Positions 1 to 8,019 of a DNA stretch of 14,968 bases are shown in pieces. Under the pieces are notes generated by a model. That model ran no database searches and was not told where the DNA came from. It was given only the letters and a program-made list of their open reading frames with translations. The stretch spans positions 1 to 14,968 of the forward strand of contig JAJFMK010000173.1 in NCBI GenBank assembly GCA_021772215.1, in the 5' to 3' direction. Made by a program: the position numbers and the translations under genes. Source of the DNA: Chlamydiota bacterium. Its GTDB lineage: Bacteria; Chlamydiota; Chlamydiia; Chlamydiales; JAJFMK01. Each line of letters opens with the position of its first letter. The stretch's first letter is position 1.

Positions 1-640
1 CGATGTACTGATTTTTTAGGTCGCCATCAATCGTTTTGGGAACGCCGGTGACGACGCAGTCGATCCCTTTCGCGGCGAACTGCTCGGCGAGGTAGCCGGC
101 GTTGGTGTTGGAGTCGTCACCGCCGATGATCACAAGGCCGCTTAAGTTAAGCCGTTCGACAGTCTCGATCGACTTTTTAACCTGCTCTTCTGTCTCAATT
201 TTAGTGCGTCCCGAGCCAAGGAGGTCGAAGCCGCCCTGATGGCGGTAGGGTTCAATTGTATCTTTATCGAGAATTATCGCCTCACCATCGATAAGACCGC
301 TGGGACCACCGTTAAAGCCGATGAGGACGCTTTCGGATCTAAGTTTTTGTAGGGCATCGAAGAGTCCGGCGATAACGCTGTGGCCACCGGGCGCCTGGCC
401 GCCTGAAAAGAGGACGCCAACTCGCTGTGTGCGCCTTTTTTGATGGGAGCCCTTGGTTAATTTAAGGGGTACGCTAGAGGCGGTATGAGGAAAGAGCTCT
501 TTTAGTTCATCGCTGACTTCGAGAGGCTTTAGCTTTTCAGTGCCGAGAGATTCGAGATGCTCAAAAGCTATCGGGAGATCGGGCTGAAAAGTGATACGCA
601 GCTTTTGCAGCGCATTTAAATTAGCGTCTCCTTGAACCAT
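1..640 (-). CDS. pfp: Pyrophosphate-dependent phosphofructokinase (PFP), N-terminal part, runs off left edge
   Basis: Cytosolic glycolytic enzyme that reversibly phosphorylates fructose 6-phosphate using pyrophosphate instead of ATP. This open frame was read directly on the minus strand: 213 codons are visible and no stop occurs before the left edge, so the C-terminus lies outside. After a ~75-residue N-terminal extension come VGVLFSGGQAPGG (nucleotide-loop region), IGFNGGPSGL, VIIGGDDSNTNAG and GVPKTIDGDLKN. GGDD (rather than GGDG) and PKTIDGD (rather than PGTIDND) are the signatures of the pyrophosphate-using subfamily; the long N-terminus fits the ~550-residue class. The ATG at 640 has a strong Shine-Dalgarno GGAGGAG (complement of 649-655), 8 nt upstream and inside the hydrolase gene, whose end it overlaps by 25 nt. 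It is the last visible gene of a three-gene operon. Chlamydia carries two such genes flanking a hydrolase (recalled), so a second copy might lie to the left. Confidence 0.93.
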   Translation of the reverse strand, partial: MVQGDANLNALQKLRITFQPDLPIAFEHLESLGTEKLKPLEVSDELKELFPHTASSVPLKLTKGSHQKRRTQRVGVLFSGGQAPGGHSVIAGLFDALQKLRSESVLIGFNGGPSGLIDGEAIILDKDTIEPYRHQGGFDLLGSGRTKIETEEQVKKSIETVERLNLSGLVIIGGDDSNTNAGYLAEQFAAKGIDCVVTGVPKTIDGDLKNQYI

Positions 641-1386
641 CGAACCGTCTCCTCCATTACAACTTTGCGGTCTTGAGGGCGGCTAAATGAGTGGTCAGCC
701 TCTTCTAAAATCAGAGTGCGGTCACGTTCATTTAGGCCAGCTCTTGCATCAAGATAGTTCTTCATGTGGCTTGCGTCAAGTTTCTGATCTTTTTTTGCAT
801 GCACCTGGAAGATCGGAACATCTTTAAGCGAGGCGAGCATATCGGCCACAGAAAACGAGGCGATCTCTTTGAAAAATTGAGGGCCAGGGCTGTTACCGCC
901 GATAAGAATAGGCTGATTTTTTGGTAGAGAGCCAAACTGATGCATCCACTGTGTGGCGTCAAAAAAGGGAACCCAAAGCGCTAAGCTCTTCACTTGGCCT
1001 ACACTTTTCAATGCGATCGCAGCGCCCATCGAACGGCCTAAAATACCGATGCGGCTCGCATCGATGCCATCGTCGTTAGCCAGCCACTGAAGCGCCGCTT
1101 GGCAATCTTCGATTTGGGAGGAGATAGACATCTCCTCAAACGAGCCGTCGCTGTCACCACAGCCACGTAAGTCTATGCGAAGGACCGTGAACCCTTCGGC
1201 AGCTAATTTTTCGGAAAGATCATAGGAAAGCCGAAATTTTCCGCTGCGGTTGGAGGCAAATCCATGAATAAAAAGGACTGCCGGGCTCTTTTTTTCGCAT
1301 ATTGGGCGATGGATTGTCCCTAAGATAGCTTGTGATCCTAAGGGAATGGTTACCTGCTCTTTTTCTATCTCAACACTCTGGTACAT
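616..1386 (-). CDS. Alpha/beta-hydrolase (serine esterase/acyl-hydrolase-like), CT206-like
   Basis: A 256-residue cytosolic alpha/beta-hydrolase; there is no signal peptide or membrane segment. Family features in order: VLFIHGF (38-43, oxyanion-hole HG), RIDLRGCGDSDG (70-81), the nucleophile elbow GRSMG (117-121, Ser119), a candidate acid in HAKKDQKLD (Asp200 or Asp204) and the catalytic His in EADHSF (His232). All three triad residues are therefore present and the length is normal for a single-domain hydrolase. The substrate is unknown; feruloyl-esterase and S9-peptidase-like hydrolases share this layout. The ATG at 1386 overlaps the sdaA end by 17 nt, with a somewhat distant Shine-Dalgarno GGGAGG (complement of 1398-1403, 11 nt away). 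The downstream end overlaps the phosphofructokinase start by 25 nt, so translation of the three genes is probably coupled. A hydrolase next to pyrophosphate-type phosphofructokinase is an arrangement I remember from Chlamydia (CT205-CT207), and it supports the taxonomic call. Confidence 0.9.
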   Translation of the reverse strand: MYQSVEIEKEQVTIPLGSQAILGTIHRPICEKKSPAVLFIHGFASNRSGKFRLSYDLSEKLAAEGFTVLRIDLRGCGDSDGSFEEMSISSQIEDCQAALQWLANDDGIDASRIGILGRSMGAAIALKSVGQVKSLALWVPFFDATQWMHQFGSLPKNQPILIGGNSPGPQFFKEIASFSVADMLASLKDVPIFQVHAKKDQKLDASHMKNYLDARAGLNERDRTLILEEADHSFSRPQDRKVVMEETVRWFKETLI

Positions 1387-2743
1387 TTACGGCTAAGCCT
1401 CCCTGTGACGTCTCTTTATATATTGATTGCATGTTCCTTCCTGTCTCGCGCATCGCGCCAATAACCTGATCTAGGGAGACACGATGGGTGCCATCTCCAA
1501 AGAGAGCGAGGCGTGAGGCATTAATCGCCTTCATCGCCCCCATAGTGTTGCGTTCTATGCAGGGAATTTGTACTAAACCCATGACGGGATCGCAGGTGAG
1601 CCCCAGATGGTGCTCCATCCCGATCTCGGCAGCGTTCTCAATCTGCTGCGCTGTTCCACCAAGGGCCGCTGTTAAGCCTGCCGCTGCCATCGAACAGGCC
1701 ACACCCACCTCACCCATACAGCCCATTTCAGCTGCCGAGATGGAGGCTCCCAGCTTAAAGAGGATTCCCATCACGCCCGCAACGAGAAAAAAGTCGATGA
1801 CTCCTTGATCGGTAGGATCCCTTGTAAAGGTCTTATAATATTTTAACACCGCAGGCACCACTCCAGCAGCGCCATTCGTCGGCGCCGTTACGACGCGCCC
1901 TCCGGCGGCATTCTCTTCGTTGACTGCGAGAGCCCACATGCTCACGTAGTCCATCACATGGGCGGGGTCTTGACTGTTTCCTCTCTCATCGAGCTTCTTT
2001 CGAAGAAGTGGTGCTCGGCGTTGCACATTGAGCCCGCCGGGAAGAGTTCCTTCAACGTTCATCCCGCGCTCCATGCAGGCCTCCATCACCTCCCAAATCT
2101 TCATTAGCGCGGCGTCAGTTTCTTCATCAGAGCGAAAGGCGCGCTCGTTGGCGCGAATCAGCTCCACCATCGACAGCCCACTCTCCTTGCAATGGACCAA
2201 AATCTCATCGCCTGTCTTAAAGGGATAGGGCAACTTTATCTCCTCTTGAACGATCTTACCGCTCTTTGCCTGGTCATGCGCCACCACAAAACCGCCACCA
2301 ACAGAGTAGTAGACCTTCATTAAAAGCTCACCGTTACCCTCTTTGTAGGCGGTAAAGCGTATCCCATTGGGATGGAAGGGTAAGAAACGATCCTTATGAA
2401 AAAGTAGGTCTCTCTCTTCAGTGAAAGTAACACTTTTTGTCTCTCCAAGGCAGAGCTCCTTTTGAGATCGGATCTGATTCAGGAGCGGCTCGATAATTTC
2501 AGGATCAGTTCCTTCCGGAGTGTAACCGGTCAGTCCCAAGAGAACCGCCTTGTCGGTACCGTGGCCATGGCCGGTGAGCGCCAGTGACCCGAAGAGATCC
2601 ACCTTCACTCTAACAACTTGATCCAAAAGATTGTCGCCAATTAGCAGATCGAGGAACTGCTTCGCCGCGCGCATTGGTCCTACAGTATGGGACGACGAGG
2701 GTCCCACACCAATGGAAAACATATTCAAAACACTGATAGACAA
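1370..2743 (-). CDS. sdaA: L-serine dehydratase (deaminase), iron-sulfur type, single chain
   Basis: Cytosolic [4Fe-4S] enzyme that deaminates L-serine to pyruvate and ammonia. The 457 residues match the usual single-chain (alpha and beta domains fused) bacterial form. The beta domain opens with SIGVGPSSSHTVGPMRA (10-26); the alpha domain carries GTLPGGLNVQRRAP (232-245), TAPTNGAAGVVPA (287-299), GASISAAEMGCMGEVG (332-347) and LTCDPVMGLVQIPCIERN (382-399). Cys342, Cys384 and Cys395 correspond to the three cluster ligands of the Legionella enzyme (343, 385, 396). The last residue, Cys457, corresponds to its C-terminal Cys458, which plugs the active site as fourth ligand. The start is a TTG at 2741-2743, chosen because the N-terminus then aligns with the family start. 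GGGAG (complement of 2750-2754) lies 6 nt upstream, and no in-frame ATG occurs before the upstream stop. The alternative ATG at Met8 would cut into the conserved N-terminus. It is first gene of an overlapping operon with the hydrolase and phosphofructokinase. Confidence 0.95.
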   Translation of the reverse strand: MSISVLNMFSIGVGPSSSHTVGPMRAAKQFLDLLIGDNLLDQVVRVKVDLFGSLALTGHGHGTDKAVLLGLTGYTPEGTDPEIIEPLLNQIRSQKELCLGETKSVTFTEERDLLFHKDRFLPFHPNGIRFTAYKEGNGELLMKVYYSVGGGFVVAHDQAKSGKIVQEEIKLPYPFKTGDEILVHCKESGLSMVELIRANERAFRSDEETDAALMKIWEVMEACMERGMNVEGTLPGGLNVQRRAPLLRKKLDERGNSQDPAHVMDYVSMWALAVNEENAAGGRVVTAPTNGAAGVVPAVLKYYKTFTRDPTDQGVIDFFLVAGVMGILFKLGASISAAEMGCMGEVGVACSMAAAGLTAALGGTAQQIENAAEIGMEHHLGLTCDPVMGLVQIPCIERNTMGAMKAINASRLALFGDGTHRVSLDQVIGAMRETGRNMQSIYKETSQGGLAVNVPEC

Positions 2744-2749
2744 CAGCTG

Positions 2750-2754
2750 CTCCC
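2750..2754 (-). promoter_or_regulatory. Ribosome binding site deciding the sdaA TTG start
   Basis: GGGAG on the minus strand lies 6 nt before the TTG at 2743-2741. The open frame upstream contains no ATG or GTG before an in-frame TAA about ten codons away, so this motif is the main reason for accepting a TTG initiator. Confidence 0.5.
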
Positions 2755-2831
2755 AAAAATTGCATTGAGGTTAGAGGGACTTACAAAATTGCTTTGCCTG
2801 GAAAAAACAGCGATTTTAAAGCATATTGCGA

Positions 2832-2884
2832 GTGACAGCGGAGCTGCCACGGTCAATTCGACGAGGTCGACCCCTAAGGGTCGA
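2832..2884. repeat. Two adjacent inverted repeats (possible RNA hairpins) in the sdaA leader region
   Basis: The first, 2832-2850, pairs GTGACAGC with GCTGCCAC around a GGA loop: 7 of 8 positions pair, with one A/C mismatch. The second, 2867-2884, pairs TCGACCC with GGGTCGA perfectly around a CTAA loop. Only 16 nt separate them. Neither is followed directly by a T-run on either strand, so they do not look like plain intrinsic terminators. If the sdaA transcript starts beyond 2884 they would sit in its leader; otherwise they may be protein-binding sites. Function not identified. Confidence 0.35.
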
Positions 2885-3055
2885 TTGAGGAGAAGAGACG
2901 AAAATAGGCTTTAAAAAGGCATTTTTAACGGGTAAATGAGTTTTGCAAGTCCCTGTCAAGATTAGAGATTCACTAATCGCATTTCAAGCATTAAATCTCC
3001 TAGAGGGAATAACATCTTCTTGTTATAGTGAAGAAATACCCGGATCTTGCTTAGC

Positions 3056-3976
3056 ATGGGCTATTTTACCACATTAATTCTTAAATTACTTCCACTCTAC
3101 ATCAACATCCTGCTCGGATTTGTTGCGGGACGATACCTCTCGGCCCAAAGAGACACTGTATCAAAAATCCTCTTTTACATCATCTCGCCCCTAGTCATTT
3201 TCAGCTCCGTTCTTAGAACCGAACTGACCCCCTCGATCCTCTCGCTGCCCTTTTTGACCTTTGTCCTCTGCTCTAGCATCTCCTTACTCTTCTACACGTT
3301 AGCAAAAAGAGTCTGGAATGACTCAACGGCCAATATCTTGGCCTTCACCGCCGGCACAGGAAACACCGGCTACTTTGGACTTCCCCTCGCCATCCTCCTT
3401 CTAACAGAACAGGGCGAGGGTATCTTCATCTTAGGTCTCTTTGGCTTTATCCTCTATGAGACAACCGCCGGCTTTTACATCTGTGCTAAAGGAAGCCATT
3501 CGAAGCAGGAGGTGTTTCGCCGCCTCATCCGCCTCCCGCAGATCTACGCCTTTATGATGGGAATCCTCTTTAACCTCTGGTGCATCACTATCCCTCCCGT
3601 CTTCGACGACTACCTCATCAGCATCAAGGGTACCTTTGCCATCCTCGGGATGATGATCATCGGCCTCTCTATCTCCAACATGAGCGATTTTCGCATCGAC
3701 CGACCCTTTATCACCCTCTCCTTCTTAGCCAAATTTGTCGTCTGGCCCCTCGCCATCATGCTTGTTATTCTGAGCGATCACTTCCTCTTTAACTTCTACA
3801 ACGACCTAGAGCATCAAGCACTTATCCTCCTCTCTATCGTCCCCCTAGCCGTCAACACCGTCGTCATGGCCTCCCTCCTCAACGTCCAACCCGCCAAAGC
3901 CGCCTCCGCCGTCCTCCTCTCCACCCTATTCGCCATCATCTATTCGCCCATCATGTGCTACTTCTTTATTGGCTAA
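3056..3976 (+). CDS. AEC (auxin efflux carrier) family permease
   Basis: Inner-membrane transporter of 306 residues, the usual length for the family, with about ten hydrophobic segments spread along its length (first ~4-25). The family signature is FTAGTGNTGYFGLPLAI (97-113), where the GNTGYxGLPL stretch forms the broken central helix. The C-terminal NVQPAKAASAVLLSTLFAI (276-294) is also typical. Bacterial members move organic acids such as malate or other small metabolites; the substrate here cannot be read from sequence. I chose the ATG at 3056; a TTG at 3047 in the same frame would add MLS, and neither has a clear Shine-Dalgarno. It lies 44 nt before the oxygenase gene, probably in the same transcript. 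The 3' part is strongly C-rich on the coding strand (58 C against 16 G in 3841-3960), unlike the genes further downstream. It is divergent from sdaA, so it may or may not be linked to serine or pyruvate metabolism. Confidence 0.88.
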   Translation: MGYFTTLILKLLPLYINILLGFVAGRYLSAQRDTVSKILFYIISPLVIFSSVLRTELTPSILSLPFLTFVLCSSISLLFYTLAKRVWNDSTANILAFTAGTGNTGYFGLPLAILLLTEQGEGIFILGLFGFILYETTAGFYICAKGSHSKQEVFRRLIRLPQIYAFMMGILFNLWCITIPPVFDDYLISIKGTFAILGMMIIGLSISNMSDFRIDRPFITLSFLAKFVVWPLAIMLVILSDHFLFNFYNDLEHQALILLSIVPLAVNTVVMASLLNVQPAKAASAVLLSTLFAIIYSPIMCYFFIG

Positions 3977-4020
3977 TCTCTTATGATCGGCTTCTGACAT
4001 AAAACTCAAAGGAGGAGCAG

Positions 4021-5079
4021 ATGCTAGGAGCCGCACCACCCGTTACAAATCTACAAGCCGTTCATCAGACCACAACACAGCTTGATCCCACGATCCCTGT
4101 CGTTGACATCAGTAAATTTCATAACGCCTCAACAAGACAAGCATTTTTAACCTCCTTAGAAAAAGCTCTCGAAGTCGGTTTTTTCGCCGTCATCAACCCA
4201 GATGTCGACGTCAGCGCCATCCAGAGAGGCTACGACGCTTTCCATGAATTTTACGAATTACCAGAAGCTCAGAGAAGAGCCATTTATGACCCGAAATTAA
4301 ATGGGCAACGTGGTTACTTTCCTGGAGAGACCGCTCTAGGACAAAAAGCAGCAGATAGTAAAGAGTTTGTACACATTGGGCCCAAAGATAATCTCTGGCC
4401 CGAAGATATGGACTTAGAGACTCCCGCTATGGAGCTCTACCAAAAGCTCAGCGAACTCGGACAGCCGATTATGGGGGCAATCTCTCTTCTCCTCGGTCAA
4501 CCCGATGACTTTCTTTCTAGCATGACCAACGAGGGCGATAATCTGATGCGCTCTTTACACTACTTCAGGAATCCCCAAAATGGCATCTGGGGCGCTGAAC
4601 ACACCGACATCGACCTTCTCACCCTCCTCCCCTACGCCTCCGAAAAGGGCCTCGAAATTGAGGTAAATGGTGAATGGAAGCCTGTCGTTGTCCCTAAAGA
4701 TTCCCTCATCGTCAACGTCGGTGACATGCTAGAATCCTACTCCAACGGCCGCTGGCCCAGCTGCAACCACCGCGTGCGCTGCACAGAAGCCGACACCGAA
4801 AGAGAGTCCATTGTCTTCTTCATCCACCCCACCAGCGAAACAGTGATCAAACCCCTAGGCACCACCACCCCCCGCTATCCCGAAGGGACACGTCTTGAAT
4901 ATCTCCTCCTCCGGCTCTTCACCATCAAACTGCTCGACAAACAGGGCGATCAGGATGTCATTGAAGGAAAGTTTATTAGCCGAATCGAAGAGATGGTCAA
5001 AGCCGGCACCGCCGCCGAAGCTGTACAGAGATGGTACAATGGCTTCCAAACGCGGCTTGCAGAAACCCAAGCTAAATGA
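4021..5079 (+). CDS. Isopenicillin-N-synthase-like Fe(II)/2-oxoglutarate-dependent oxygenase
   Basis: A soluble 352-residue non-heme iron oxygenase of the isopenicillin N synthase / plant 2OG-dioxygenase type. The N-terminal dioxygenase domain begins TIPVVDISKF (24-33) and continues through GFFAVINP (53-60) and QRGYFPGE (96-103). The catalytic jelly-roll contains the iron-binding triad HTD (His194, Asp196) and NHRV (His250), followed by RESIVFF (261-267), whose Arg-x-Ser pair (Arg261, Ser263) normally binds the 2-oxoglutarate carboxylate. All expected active-site residues are therefore present. Substrate unknown; family members hydroxylate, desaturate or cyclise small molecules, and no biosynthetic gene cluster is visible around it. 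The ATG has a strong Shine-Dalgarno AAAGGAGG (4008-4015) 5 nt upstream. The first ~22 residues form a polar lead without a signal peptide. It sits between the AEC permease (44 nt) and the DUF2339-like gene (39 nt). Confidence 0.92.
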   Translation: MLGAAPPVTNLQAVHQTTTQLDPTIPVVDISKFHNASTRQAFLTSLEKALEVGFFAVINPDVDVSAIQRGYDAFHEFYELPEAQRRAIYDPKLNGQRGYFPGETALGQKAADSKEFVHIGPKDNLWPEDMDLETPAMELYQKLSELGQPIMGAISLLLGQPDDFLSSMTNEGDNLMRSLHYFRNPQNGIWGAEHTDIDLLTLLPYASEKGLEIEVNGEWKPVVVPKDSLIVNVGDMLESYSNGRWPSCNHRVRCTEADTERESIVFFIHPTSETVIKPLGTTTPRYPEGTRLEYLLLRLFTIKLLDKQGDQDVIEGKFISRIEEMVKAGTAAEAVQRWYNGFQTRLAETQAK

Positions 5080-5118
5080 TAGACTCATTTCCTTTTATAA
5101 TAAAAGCAAAGGTTTGTA

Positions 5119-8019
5119 ATGGATTTTTTTATATACATTTTAGCTATTATTTACCTTCCCTCTCTGATCTGGTGTTTTTGGTTAACGATTAGAATAAAGC
5201 GATGTGAAAGTCTTCTGAAAGCTCAATCTCAAAAGCTGACTGTTGACACCTCAATGACATCAACCATAACCCCTCCCCAAGAAAAAGAGAAAACAGTTCC
5301 AAAGGAAGCAGCTCCCATAGAAACTCACTGGTCAAAAATGACCCAGGAGAAGACCTCGGTGCTTCCTACAGCATCACCTAGCGAAAAGACCGTGCGATCT
5401 AGAGTCTTTGAACCTGAGGAATCCCATTCCCAGGAAAGAAAGAAAGGCTTTACTGTCCCCCAATTTGTGAAAGACAACTGGATGGGAATCTTTGGCTCCT
5501 TTGCGATTGTGGCAGGCGCGGTGTTTTTCGCTTTCACCTCTGAAATTATGCAACAAGCCGAAATGAGAGTTGTTACACTAATAACTGCTTCCTTTCTCTT
5601 TTTTGCTGGAGGTTACAAAACCAAAAACTTCTTCCAATGGAAATCACTCAGCGGCTGGTTAAACTCAATTGCTGGAGCGTTAATACTCTTTACAGCTTTT
5701 GGAGCTGGGGGAATTGAGGGTCTGAAGTGTATTGAAAACCCTCTCTACGCCTCTCTATTTCTTTTATTCGGGATTGGAGTAAATGTTTTTTTTGCTTTGA
5801 CCTCAATATCACAAGCAGCTGCGATTCTACACACCGTATTGAGCATTGCTGCGCTCTTTTTGGCCCCCCAATCCGCTATTTCTCTACCACTAGGAGCAAT
5901 TGTCGCCTCTTCAGGCCTATATATTGCTTACAAAAAGAAATGGGATATTCAGCTAATCTGGACGATTCTTTCCTACTCTATCTTGAATAGTTTATGGGCA
6001 TCCTCCCCTCATAGCGATCCGCACATTGGTGTGACCTGTTCGTTTGTGGTGGGACTTCTTGCTGGACTAGTCCACTACAGCAAGGTTTATCAATCGTCTA
6101 AGTTTGATCTGCTCCCTTTCTTGACTCACCTACTCAACTGGGGTCTCTTATATTTCAACCTTCAACTCTATGAGCTAGAAGGTTTCTGGATTGCCCCAAT
6201 TGTTGGATGTCTCTCGATCTGTGGTTTTGTTTTGGCAAGATTAGCAAACAGAAAAGGAATCGACTGGCTTTACCAAACAGATAGCCTCTTGTCCCTGCTT
6301 CTTGCAATTGTAACAACCCCTTCCTTGGTAAGCAGCGATTTTGAATACACTAACCTTCTTGTCTTAGCAGAAGTAATGGCCTTTAATCTTCTCATTGACA
6401 AAAGAATAGAGCGACTTATCAGGATAGGCTACACTCTACAAAACTTTATCCTTCTTTATATCGCACTTCCCTACGGGGTCCACGCTTTAACTCTGTTCGT
6501 TGGTCTCCCGCAAGCCCCTTTTTGGCAATTACCTGCTGCTGTCGTCCTAATTGGAGCCTTCTATATGGTAAGACACTACAAAAAACTCCCTGTTGATGAC
6601 ATGCTCTGGTTTTTGTTCGGAAATTGCGAATTAGAGAAGCCTTTTTCTAAAACGCTTCTGTGGGGTGCATTTTTTATCACGTCAATCTATGCGTTTGATA
6701 CAACATCTCTACCCATTAGATTATCACTTCTTACCTTTATGAGCTGTTTGATCTACTGGAGAAAAGATAGTGATGATATCTCTTGGCGTTACCTCTTGCT
6801 ATTTTCTATGATTGGACTCCATCTTGTTGATACCTGCATCCTTCTAGTTGGCGCAAAAACTGAACTTGTCAATCATTTAGGTCTCATAATTCTCGATTGC
6901 ATCATCATTTTTGCCAATCTTTTTAACTGGACCCTATGGGAGAGAAAGATGACCTCCTATCTCGTCTACCCCCTCTCTTTGCTATTTGGCCTTGTTGTTT
7001 ATAATATTACTAATGAGCTGAACTCATTGATTCCTACTGTAGCCTTTTTAGCTCTCTCCTTGCTTGCTTTGGAGGTTGCTAGAGGTCTGTGCAGCTCAAA
7101 GTGGTATGATGAGGAGTATAGGTTAAAAGTGGCGGAAGCATTCTCCCTTTCAGGAACTGCTTATTTAGGATTTTCTCTCTTCCAGTTTGTCACAGTCAAT
7201 TTGCAGGTTAATCCTCTCTGGAACGGGATTGGAGTCCGCTGGATTCTCGAAGGATTTACAGTTGCTACAATGCTCTATTGGCTCCTCTCCTGTAAAAAAC
7301 TTAAAGAGATTTCTCCAGCTATAAAATTTGTTACCGAATATCTTGTTGAGCTAACCCTTGGATATATCACATTAGTTTTATTTACAGAATTTGGTGAAGC
7401 ACTACGACCTCTCCTCTGGGCATTAACCGCATTAACCCTTATTTGGGGAACTTTTCTCTTTCAATGGCCAAAGAGGCTTCGCTTGTATTCTTGGATCTAC
7501 CTACTAGCTTCAATCGTTCACCTAGCCTTTGTAACTAGCAGTTTAACAATGCCAGCCCTAACACTCTTTGAGAAGTTCCATATTGCAGCAATTCTGTCGG
7601 TTATAGCCCAACTCTGTTACGCCTTTACTGTTTACTTCTACAATGAGAAGTTAAGGAGTGAATCGTCGGACAAACTGAACCTCAAAATATTTAATTTCCA
7701 CATGATAACCATACTTCTTCCCATTTTTTGCGGACTCGGCCTTCTTTTTGCTTACAACTTCGAAAAGGCTGTACTCACTCTTCTTTGGGCAGGATTGGCT
7801 GCTCTCTACTTAGGATGTGGGCTCATTATTAGATCTAAGATAACTCTACAGATAGCCATGTCAGCTCTTCTACTATGCTCTCTGCGTCTTCTAATTTTTG
7901 ATATGGTACAGACAGACATTACCTCTAAGGCCATGGTCTTTGTCGGGGTAGGAGCTCTGCTCCTGGGGGCTAGTGTCATCTATAAAAAGTACAAACACCG
8001 GATTGAAGTTGTCGAATAG
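5119..8019 (+). CDS. Large DUF2339-like polytopic membrane protein
   Basis: A 966-residue integral membrane protein. One N-terminal transmembrane segment (about 4-25) is followed by a ~90-residue hydrophilic linker rich in Lys, Glu, Ser, Thr and Pro (about 27-115), then more than 20 hydrophobic segments to the C-terminus. The start of the membrane part, WMGIFGSFAIVAGAVFFAFT (121-140), followed by a short loop, an Arg, further hydrophobic helices and GWLNSIAGALILFTAFGAGG (179-198), resembles the DUF2339 family as I remember it. Members are very long, single-anchor-plus-linker membrane proteins of unknown function. The ATG has AAAGG (5108-5112) 6 nt upstream. A TATAAT at 5096-5101 just before it lacks a -35 partner. 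The gene ends inside the start of the M48 protease gene (47-nt overlap), which suggests joint expression and perhaps a shared envelope role. Family call moderate; membrane topology near certain. Confidence 0.8.
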   Translation: MDFFIYILAIIYLPSLIWCFWLTIRIKRCESLLKAQSQKLTVDTSMTSTITPPQEKEKTVPKEAAPIETHWSKMTQEKTSVLPTASPSEKTVRSRVFEPEESHSQERKKGFTVPQFVKDNWMGIFGSFAIVAGAVFFAFTSEIMQQAEMRVVTLITASFLFFAGGYKTKNFFQWKSLSGWLNSIAGALILFTAFGAGGIEGLKCIENPLYASLFLLFGIGVNVFFALTSISQAAAILHTVLSIAALFLAPQSAISLPLGAIVASSGLYIAYKKKWDIQLIWTILSYSILNSLWASSPHSDPHIGVTCSFVVGLLAGLVHYSKVYQSSKFDLLPFLTHLLNWGLLYFNLQLYELEGFWIAPIVGCLSICGFVLARLANRKGIDWLYQTDSLLSLLLAIVTTPSLVSSDFEYTNLLVLAEVMAFNLLIDKRIERLIRIGYTLQNFILLYIALPYGVHALTLFVGLPQAPFWQLPAAVVLIGAFYMVRHYKKLPVDDMLWFLFGNCELEKPFSKTLLWGAFFITSIYAFDTTSLPIRLSLLTFMSCLIYWRKDSDDISWRYLLLFSMIGLHLVDTCILLVGAKTELVNHLGLIILDCIIIFANLFNWTLWERKMTSYLVYPLSLLFGLVVYNITNELNSLIPTVAFLALSLLALEVARGLCSSKWYDEEYRLKVAEAFSLSGTAYLGFSLFQFVTVNLQVNPLWNGIGVRWILEGFTVATMLYWLLSCKKLKEISPAIKFVTEYLVELTLGYITLVLFTEFGEALRPLLWALTALTLIWGTFLFQWPKRLRLYSWIYLLASIVHLAFVTSSLTMPALTLFEKFHIAAILSVIAQLCYAFTVYFYNEKLRSESSDKLNLKIFNFHMITILLPIFCGLGLLFAYNFEKAVLTLLWAGLAALYLGCGLIIRSKITLQIAMSALLLCSLRLLIFDMVQTDITSKAMVFVGVGALLLGASVIYKKYKHRIEVVE

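Larger units (their letters stand above)
2744..3055. other. Divergent intergenic region between sdaA and the AEC permease gene
   Basis: These 312 nt separate two divergently transcribed genes and should hold both promoters. I find no convincing -35/-10 pair for either direction. The plus strand has TATAGT near 3025, and the minus strand has TAAAAT near 2815-2820, neither with a recognisable -35 partner. A 75-codon plus-strand frame (2687-2914) runs into sdaA and has no protein-like features, so I do not call it a gene. The region contains three small inverted repeats: two close together near 2832-2884, described separately, and GATTAG/CTAATC (2960-2965 and 2973-2978, 7-nt loop). The last could be an operator or chance. 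Confidence 0.6.

Noticed and set aside
2687..2914. 75-codon plus-strand frame across the sdaA start and the intergenic region
   Set aside because: It is antisense to the conserved sdaA N-terminus, lacks a ribosome site and has a low-complexity basic tail. It is a shadow frame.
2900..2935. A-rich stretch with GGCTTTAAAAAGGCATTTTT considered as an intrinsic terminator
   Set aside because: The GGC elements are direct, not inverted, so no stem forms before the T-run.
5096..5101. Perfect TATAAT just before the DUF2339-like gene
   Set aside because: No -35-like hexamer lies 16-18 nt upstream, and the box sits in an A/T-rich palindrome (CTTTTAT/ATAAAAG), so it may be chance. A promoter here is possible but not supported.
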